Shown in pieces: positions 58,391 through 64,000 of a DNA stretch of 64,000 nucleotides. The notes under the pieces are model-generated. The model worked only from the letters and a program-made list of their open reading frames with translations. It was not told the DNA's origin and made no database searches. This DNA is from Aliidiomarina indica (lineage in GTDB: Bacteria; Pseudomonadota; Gammaproteobacteria; Enterobacterales; Alteromonadaceae). Location of the stretch: NCBI RefSeq assembly GCF_015354615.1, contig NZ_JACAVQ010000001.1:186001-250000 (forward strand), in the 5' to 3' direction. The position numbers were made by a program, and so were the translations under genes. Numbering within the stretch: position 1 is the first letter of the stretch; every line of letters starts with the position of its first letter.

Positions 58391-58444
58391 GTGTGCTCGT
58401 CAATTCCAAAGGATGATGAGTAACGTTATTCACTTATTGCATGG

Positions 58445-60943
58445 ATGCTACTTGTGAATATACCACTTCCACTCGATCGCCTGTGCGCTGCTTTTATTGC
58501 TGGCGTGCTGACAATGCCATGGTTGCACCCCGCGTGGTCACTAAGCCTTTTGGCGCTTTTTGTTGCTGTGCTACTGGCGATAAGTATATATCGGTATTGT
58601 CACAATAGTCAGACCACAGCAACGCTAGCCGCTGTATTGCTAAGTGCCCTATTGTGCGGCATTTGTTGGTCATTATTCAATGTGAAGATGCTGAATTTAT
58701 GGCAACTTCCCTCAACGGAATGGCGTCAACCGGCTGAAATAAGCATACAGGTGGAATCGGTAAGCATTGCCAGTACTGAACGTTGGCAGTTTGATGGCCG
58801 CCTGGTTGACGCGCCAGCGCGTTGGCAACTTCCTTTTGCAGTAGGGCGTTGGGGGGCCCCGAAAGTACGTTTACACTGGTATTTTCCGACCGAAGTTACA
58901 CCGCCTAAATCTGGTGAAATATGGCAGTTCCAAGTTCGCGCGCGCCCGGCAACGGGGCTTGCCAATGAGGGCAGCCGTCCCGCTCAGTTACGTTGGCTGC
59001 GCGACCGCATAAGAGCGAGCGTGCACATTCAATCCGGCGAAAAGATACAGCCCGCCGCGGCGACATCACTGCGTAGCTATATCGCCGAGCAAGTTCGGCC
59101 ATGGCAACGAAGCGTCGATAACCCCACAGGATTGGATTACACCGGATTCCTATTAGCACTGATGACGGGCAATCGCCAAGATATTCAGTCTGCCCAATGG
59201 CATCTATTTCAGCAGACTGGCGTTGCCCATATTATGGCGATTTCCGGATTACATCTTACGTTGGTGTTTGGCTTTGCCTGGTGGCTTGGCCGTGTGCTGT
59301 GGATCTCGCTAGCAGCGAGCTATCGCTGTTGTCTAGGCAGCGCCATACAGTGCAAGGCACAGCAACCCTCCTATGAGCATTACGCATTGCTCAGCGCGTG
59401 GCTTGTTGCCTTTTGCTATGCCGCCCTCGCTGACTTTGCGGTAAGTACGGTAAGGGCGCTGATTCTAGTCAGTTTTTTTGTGGTTGTGCGCCTCCACGGG
59501 TTAAGAATAGCGCCCCTGCGTATTTTATTGCGCTGTGTTGCCTTGCTTTTACTGGTCGACCCCTTTGCCTGGTTAGATCCAGGTTTTTGGTTGTCTGTAG
59601 GCGCGGTTCTTGCCATATTTCTTTGGCAATGGCGGGCGCCATCAGACGCCTTGCAAGGAGCGCCCCTAGTTCAAAAAATAATAAGTTTATGGCGACTGGA
59701 AGTATTGCTCACGCTTGCCTTAATTCCCCTCACGATTCGTTACTTCGCGGGTATTCCGTGGATAGCTCCTGTCACCAACCTATGGGTGATTCCCATATTC
59801 ACCTTGTTGATCTTACCGCTGTGCTTGCTAGCGGCATTGGTATTGGCGATTACATGGGGAACGGGGCACGCGATCGAGCAGGCGGCCTATTTCATACTTT
59901 ATCCAGCGGATATTGCACTACATATCGTTATGCACGGACTTGTGCTTAGTTCTCATGTGCCGATGCACTGGCATGCGGTCGCAGATCAACGCTGGAGTGT
60001 GATACCTGCATTTTGGTTTGTGTGGCGCTATTGGCCGGCAACGCGTACTCAACGGGTGCAAATGGCTACTGCTACCAGCGTAGCCTTGCTGCTTTGGCTG
60101 CAACCTGCAGCCCCTCATGAATTCGCAGTGCACATGCTCGACGTTGGTCAGGGCAATGCGGTGGTTATTCAACGGGGCCGTAAAGCCCTTGTGTACGACG
60201 CAGGCCCGCGCTTTGCAGGTGGTTTCGATACAGGAAGGAGTGTGGTGATTCCATTCTTGCGCTACCACCGATTAACACCCGAGTGGTTAGTTCTATCGCA
60301 TCCGCATCAAGATCATGTGGGCGGTGCCGAAAGCGTGCAGCGGGCATATCCAAGCGTGCAGATTTTAGAAACGCGTCTGCAACCGGAGGTTTACGTGGGT
60401 TCAGACCTTGAAGCCCAGGCGCAGACCTTGCGCTGGCCCTGTGAATGGGGCCAGGTTTGGCGCTGGCAGGGGGTGCTCATTCGGGCGTTGGCACCTATGC
60501 CAGGGCCGTCATTTGGTCCCAATAACGATAGCTGTGTCCTATTACTCGATTTTTCAGGGCAGCGAGTGCTGCTCACTGGGGATATTCAACGGCTGACAGA
60601 GCTACGAATGGTGGGGCGCTACAGTGGAAGCTTTCAAGCCGACGTGTTGCAAGTACCTCATCACGGTTCACAAACGTCGAGCCAGCTTGAGTTTATCGAT
60701 CGAGTTGCTCCGAAAGTCGCTTTGGTGGGAACTGGCTTCTTAAATCAATGGGGTATGCCTCATAAAGATGTACAAAAACGTTATCAAAAACGGCATATTC
60801 CGCTGTTCAATACTGGCTATTCTGGTCAAATATCGGTCATACTCACTGGTAATACCGATACCGGTTTTAGTTGGAAGGTGCGGCCATTTCGTCAAGCAAT
60901 TCAGCCGCTTTGGTTTTTACAGCAACCGATTCAGACCGACTAA
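58445..60943 (+). CDS. comEC: DNA internalization protein ComEC/Rec2
   Basis: Inner-membrane channel protein for uptake of single-stranded DNA in natural transformation. The 832 residues contain N-terminal helices, a DUF4131-like segment, the Competence domain (HIMAISGLHLTLVFGFAWWLG, FWLSVGAVLAIFLW) and a C-terminal metallo-beta-lactamase domain with LDVGQGNAVVIQ, LSHPHQDHVGG, NNDSCVLLL, LLTGDI and VPHHGSQTSS. All zinc motifs look intact. The ATG at 58445 has no clear ribosome site. msbA follows after 96 bases, as in many gammaproteobacteria. Whether the cell is competent cannot be told from this window. Confidence 0.93.
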   Translation: MLLVNIPLPLDRLCAAFIAGVLTMPWLHPAWSLSLLALFVAVLLAISIYRYCHNSQTTATLAAVLLSALLCGICWSLFNVKMLNLWQLPSTEWRQPAEISIQVESVSIASTERWQFDGRLVDAPARWQLPFAVGRWGAPKVRLHWYFPTEVTPPKSGEIWQFQVRARPATGLANEGSRPAQLRWLRDRIRASVHIQSGEKIQPAAATSLRSYIAEQVRPWQRSVDNPTGLDYTGFLLALMTGNRQDIQSAQWHLFQQTGVAHIMAISGLHLTLVFGFAWWLGRVLWISLAASYRCCLGSAIQCKAQQPSYEHYALLSAWLVAFCYAALADFAVSTVRALILVSFFVVVRLHGLRIAPLRILLRCVALLLLVDPFAWLDPGFWLSVGAVLAIFLWQWRAPSDALQGAPLVQKIISLWRLEVLLTLALIPLTIRYFAGIPWIAPVTNLWVIPIFTLLILPLCLLAALVLAITWGTGHAIEQAAYFILYPADIALHIVMHGLVLSSHVPMHWHAVADQRWSVIPAFWFVWRYWPATRTQRVQMATATSVALLLWLQPAAPHEFAVHMLDVGQGNAVVIQRGRKALVYDAGPRFAGGFDTGRSVVIPFLRYHRLTPEWLVLSHPHQDHVGGAESVQRAYPSVQILETRLQPEVYVGSDLEAQAQTLRWPCEWGQVWRWQGVLIRALAPMPGPSFGPNNDSCVLLLDFSGQRVLLTGDIQRLTELRMVGRYSGSFQADVLQVPHHGSQTSSQLEFIDRVAPKVALVGTGFLNQWGMPHKDVQKRYQKRHIPLFNTGYSGQISVILTGNTDTGFSWKVRPFRQAIQPLWFLQQPIQTD

Positions 60944-61039
60944 AATGCTGCTGCTGACACCTTGCTCATCAATGCTGACTGGTCAAGAGATTCGGGTTAC
61001 GGTTACAATGACATGGATTTCACAACAAAATGGATTCCA

Positions 61040-62791
61040 ATGGATTCTCAACCTAAACGAAAATCTAATTTCCGACGGTTATTAAAATACTTAAAGCCAT
61101 ACCGTCTAGCCTTCGTTATCGCAGTGATTGGTATGCTCGGTTACGCTGGCGTCGATACATTCTTTTTCTACCACATTGAAACCTTGATTGATGATGGGCT
61201 CGGTGCCGGAAACCCGACCATTCTCATTTATGGGGCAATTTTTGTGCCTCTTATTTTTATCCTCAGGGGCTTTTTTAATTTTATATCGACGTACTTTCTC
61301 AGTTACGTGGGGTTTCATATTGTCACCAAAATGCGCCAAGAGTTATTTGAACACTTAATGCGCTTGCCCGTGTCCTATCATGATCGTATTTCTACTGGGG
61401 ATCTGATTTCCAAAATAACCTACGATACGCAACAGCTTGCCGAAGCAAACAGTAGAGCCATTCTTACCCTGATTCGGGAAGGCGCATTTGTAATCGGTCT
61501 TCTTGGCTTGATGATGTATCACAGTTGGCAATTGTCGTTGGTGTTTTTGCTCATTGGTCCGGCGATTGGCAAAATCGTCGCCGTGGTTTCACGCAAATTC
61601 CGGGAAGTCAGTTCAAAAATCCAAACCGCTATGGGGAATGTAACCACATCCTCCGAGCAGATGATTAACGGTCATCAAGTGGTGGTGATGTTTGAAGGCC
61701 AACAACAAGAGTCGGAGCGTTTTGCGAACGTGAATAACTCCACCCGCCAACAGAATATGAAGTTGGTGAACATTCGCACTATTAGTACCTCGGTCATTCA
61801 ATTTATCGCCTCGTTAAGCCTTGCTGCAGTGCTCTTTATTGCGAGTTTCCCAAGCATGCTCGATCAGTTAACGCCGGGCGCTTTCACTACATTGCTCACC
61901 TGTATGATTATGCTATTACGGCCGTTAAAGCAGTTAACCAATGTGAATGCTGATTTTCAGCGCGGTCTGGCGGCTTCTGCCAGTATTTTCACGGTACTTG
62001 ATGAGGAAGCAGAAAAAGATACAGGGCGTATGCAGCGGGACCGAGTGAATGGCGATCTCGCAGTAGAGAATGTCACCTTTCGTTATCCAGGCAAAAAGGC
62101 TGCGGCACTCGATTCCGTGAGCTTTACCATTCCCGCGGGGAAAACACTGGCGCTAGTGGGGCGTTCGGGCAGTGGTAAATCAACTATTTCGAGTTTATTA
62201 ACGCGTTTTTATGATTATGAAACCGGTGTGATCAAGCTTGATGGCGTCGATATTCGTGAATACGATTTGCGCTCGTTGCGACGTCAGTTTGCTGTGGTCT
62301 CGCAAAGCGTCAGTTTGTTCAACGATACCATTGCCAACAATATTGCCTATGGCGCAAACCGCTCGGTGAGCCAAGCGGACATCGATCGGGCATTGAAGCT
62401 TGCGTACGCTGATGAATTTGTAAATAAGTTACCAGAAGGGCTAGATACCATTGTGGGTGAAAATGGCGTGATGTTATCAGGCGGTCAACGCCAGCGGATT
62501 GCGATTGCACGTGCGCTATTGCGGGATGCACCTATACTCATCCTTGATGAGGCGACATCGGCATTGGATACTGAATCTGAACGTCATATTCAACAAGCGT
62601 TAGAGAATTTGCAGCAGAATCGTACATCATTAGTGATTGCCCATCGGTTATCAACCATTGAGGCTGCCGATGAAATTCTGGTGATGGACCAAGGTAAAGT
62701 GGTTGAGCGTGGTACCCATGACACTCTAATCGAGCAAAATGGGGCTTATGCTCAGTTGTATCAAATGCAGTTTGGTAGTGATTCAGTGTGA
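61040..62791 (+). CDS. msbA: Lipid A export ATP-binding/permease MsbA
   Basis: ABC half-transporter that flips core-lipid A across the inner membrane. The 583 residues (E. coli 582) have six TM helices to about residue 310, then the ATPase with Walker A GRSGSGKSTISSLL, Q-loop AVVSQSVSLFNDTIANNIAYG, signature LSGGQRQRIAIARAL and Walker B ILILDEATSALD. The ATG at 61040 gives the usual N-terminus; in-frame ATGs at 61013 and 60962 are less likely. lpxK overlaps its end by four bases. Confidence 0.95.
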   Translation: MDSQPKRKSNFRRLLKYLKPYRLAFVIAVIGMLGYAGVDTFFFYHIETLIDDGLGAGNPTILIYGAIFVPLIFILRGFFNFISTYFLSYVGFHIVTKMRQELFEHLMRLPVSYHDRISTGDLISKITYDTQQLAEANSRAILTLIREGAFVIGLLGLMMYHSWQLSLVFLLIGPAIGKIVAVVSRKFREVSSKIQTAMGNVTTSSEQMINGHQVVVMFEGQQQESERFANVNNSTRQQNMKLVNIRTISTSVIQFIASLSLAAVLFIASFPSMLDQLTPGAFTTLLTCMIMLLRPLKQLTNVNADFQRGLAASASIFTVLDEEAEKDTGRMQRDRVNGDLAVENVTFRYPGKKAAALDSVSFTIPAGKTLALVGRSGSGKSTISSLLTRFYDYETGVIKLDGVDIREYDLRSLRRQFAVVSQSVSLFNDTIANNIAYGANRSVSQADIDRALKLAYADEFVNKLPEGLDTIVGENGVMLSGGQRQRIAIARALLRDAPILILDEATSALDTESERHIQQALENLQQNRTSLVIAHRLSTIEAADEILVMDQGKVVERGTHDTLIEQNGAYAQLYQMQFGSDSV

Positions 62792-63891
62792 AATTAAAAT
62801 CGAAGAGGAAGGTGTTGCCGCAAATGCAGCAACGCAAACAAGAAAAGCAGATCGTGCGCTGGTGGTATCAACCCAAGCTAGCGTTGCCATTATGGCCTCT
62901 CGCGCCGTTGAGCGGCCTGTTTACCTGCATCGCTGCATTCAGACGTGGTTTATATAAAATTCGTTTAAAACGTCGCACGAAAGTGGCAATACCCGTGGTA
63001 GTGGTCGGTAATGTCACCGTGGGTGGAACTGGAAAAACCCCAACAGTGATGGGTCTGGTGCGATTACTGCAAGCGGCTGGGTATCGCCCCGGCATTGTCA
63101 GCCGCGGTTATGGAGGCGAAGGTCCATTCCCTCAGCGTGTTGATCATAACAGCTCGCCCTTGCAGGTAGGCGATGAGCCTAAGTTACTTGCAGAGCTCAC
63201 CGGTGTTCCGGTGGTGGTGGCACCAAAGCGAGTCACTGCCGCCCAACTGCTAGAATCCACGGGTGAGGTCGATATTATTTTAGCCGATGACGGATTACAG
63301 CATTACGCCTTAGATCGCGATATAGAGATTGCGGTGGTGGATGGTGAACGTGGTTTAGGAAATGGTTGGCGCTTGCCCGTAGGACCGTTACGGGAAAGTC
63401 GCAGACGCCTACGCACAACAAATTGGGTGATTGTGAATGGCGGGCAAACGGCTACCATTGAAGGGTTAAAGCTCAAGCGTGCTGAGCAAGCAGTTCCGAT
63501 GACCCTGGCGGCCATAGGATGGCGTCGAGTCAGTGATGGCGCAGAGATTGATGTTCCTGATGGCGAGAGTGTGTTGGCCATTGCCGGTATTGGGAATCCA
63601 GAACGGTTTTTTAATTTTGTTATGGAACATGGCATTGATATCCAAGAAACCCGAGTGTTTTCTGATCATCACGCCTATTCGGCGCAAGATTTTTATGATG
63701 TCAGCAATGAAGTACCCATTCTCATGACCGAAAAAGACGCGATAAAGTGCCGTTCATTTGCGCGTCCTCATTGGTACTATTTGCAGGTGTCGGCGCAATT
63801 TCCAGATACCTTTGAAGAACAGTTTCTACGTGCCGTACAACAAGCGTCAGAAAAGATTTCTGCGACTCAACAGCAGGGAGTAAACGCATGA
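62788..63891 (+). CDS. lpxK: Tetraacyldisaccharide 4'-kinase
   Basis: Membrane-associated kinase that phosphorylates the 4' position of the lipid A precursor. Up to 367 residues. The P-loop is VVVVGNVTVGGTGKTPTV, followed by GIVSRGYGG and DIILADDGLQHYALDRDIEI, the family active-site block. The GTG at 62788 overlaps the msbA stop (GTGA); an in-frame ATG at 62824 with GAGGAAGG upstream is the alternative. It overlaps the next gene by four bases, so msbA-lpxK-ycaR is one coupled unit. Confidence 0.95.
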   Translation: MKLKSKRKVLPQMQQRKQEKQIVRWWYQPKLALPLWPLAPLSGLFTCIAAFRRGLYKIRLKRRTKVAIPVVVVGNVTVGGTGKTPTVMGLVRLLQAAGYRPGIVSRGYGGEGPFPQRVDHNSSPLQVGDEPKLLAELTGVPVVVAPKRVTAAQLLESTGEVDIILADDGLQHYALDRDIEIAVVDGERGLGNGWRLPVGPLRESRRRLRTTNWVIVNGGQTATIEGLKLKRAEQAVPMTLAAIGWRRVSDGAEIDVPDGESVLAIAGIGNPERFFNFVMEHGIDIQETRVFSDHHAYSAQDFYDVSNEVPILMTEKDAIKCRSFARPHWYYLQVSAQFPDTFEEQFLRAVQQASEKISATQQQGVNA

Positions 63892-64000
63892 GTATTCCTA
63901 CAAATATGTTATCTATTTTGGCTTGCCCTTCGTGCAAGGGTAAGTTGGTATGGAATCAAGATAAAAGCGAACTTGTATGTCGTGGCGAGCAATTGGCATA
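63888..64000 (+). CDS. ycaR: Trm112/YcaR-like small protein (3' end missing)
   Basis: Only the first 37 codons are present; the window ends inside the gene. The start MSIPTNMLSILACPSCKGKL has the CPxCxGKL zinc-like motif of the UPF0434/Trm112 family, and SELVCRGEQLA follows as in E. coli YcaR. Family length is about 60 residues. The ATG overlaps the lpxK stop (ATGA). The order msbA-lpxK-ycaR is as in E. coli, where kdsB follows. Confidence 0.9.
   Translation, partial: MSIPTNMLSILACPSCKGKLVWNQDKSELVCRGEQLA

Overview
The window is 64 kb of a gammaproteobacterial chromosome. Gene content and protein sequences fit the Alteromonadales, most likely Idiomarinaceae (Idiomarina, Pseudidiomarina or Aliidiomarina). 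The main pointers are a rhombosortase beside a large secreted subtilase, an amino-acid and fatty-acid oriented metabolism (branched-chain keto acid dehydrogenase, AstE, FadE, TesB) with no sugar-uptake genes, CsiV beside mfd, and lolCDE, comEC, msbA and lpxK in a row. The genus is inferred from protein character and gene order, not from a search.

Layout. 1-4.5 kb: the end of dnaE, then accA and tilS. 4.6-9.1 kb: a two-gene RND efflux operon. 9.2-11 kb: a DUF599 membrane protein and an AstE-like deacylase. 11.3-15.1 kb: bkdA1-bkdA2-bkdB. 15.1-16.34 kb: a GC-rich array of seven 174-bp repeats rich in hairpins, with no credible gene. 16.3-20.9 kb, minus strand: a secreted Cys-rich protein, rnhB, argE and an AbgT-family transporter. 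21.1-28.8 kb: an S9 peptidase followed by rhombosortase on the plus strand, then a lipoprotein and a 1310-residue subtilase on the minus strand whose C-terminus looks like the rhombosortase substrate signal. 29.3-33.0 kb: an iron/2-oxoglutarate-type oxygenase and fadE with a FadR-like operator. 33.2-37.7 kb: DUF3108, purN and purM, a GNAT/C39-like fusion, and wrbA. 37.9-41.6 kb: a secreted ExeM/NucH-type nuclease and a small membrane protein. 41.7-42.4 kb: further copies of the 174-bp repeat beside the tmRNA gene ssrA. 42.5-46.7 kb: a DUF2784-M14 peptidase fusion, a two-helix membrane protein, a DUF1028 protein and tesB. 46.9-49.7 kb: acnA. 49.7-64 kb: csiV and mfd (minus), then lolCDE, DUF2062 (minus), comEC, msbA, lpxK and the start of a YcaR-like gene.

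How the genes work together. Most of the window is housekeeping: DNA replication and repair, fatty-acid synthesis, purine synthesis, the TCA cycle, and export of lipoproteins and lipid A. Secreted hydrolases (S9, S8, nuclease) and catabolic genes suit a marine bacterium that lives on proteins and lipids. The most unusual element is the 174-bp repeat family. Every copy lies just downstream, in sense orientation, of a gene or of the tmRNA. In two places the repeat abuts or supplies the stop codon. One hairpin in the most diverged copy keeps its stem through three compensatory base-pair changes, which argues that a folded structure is under selection. No phage, transposase or CRISPR locus was seen.
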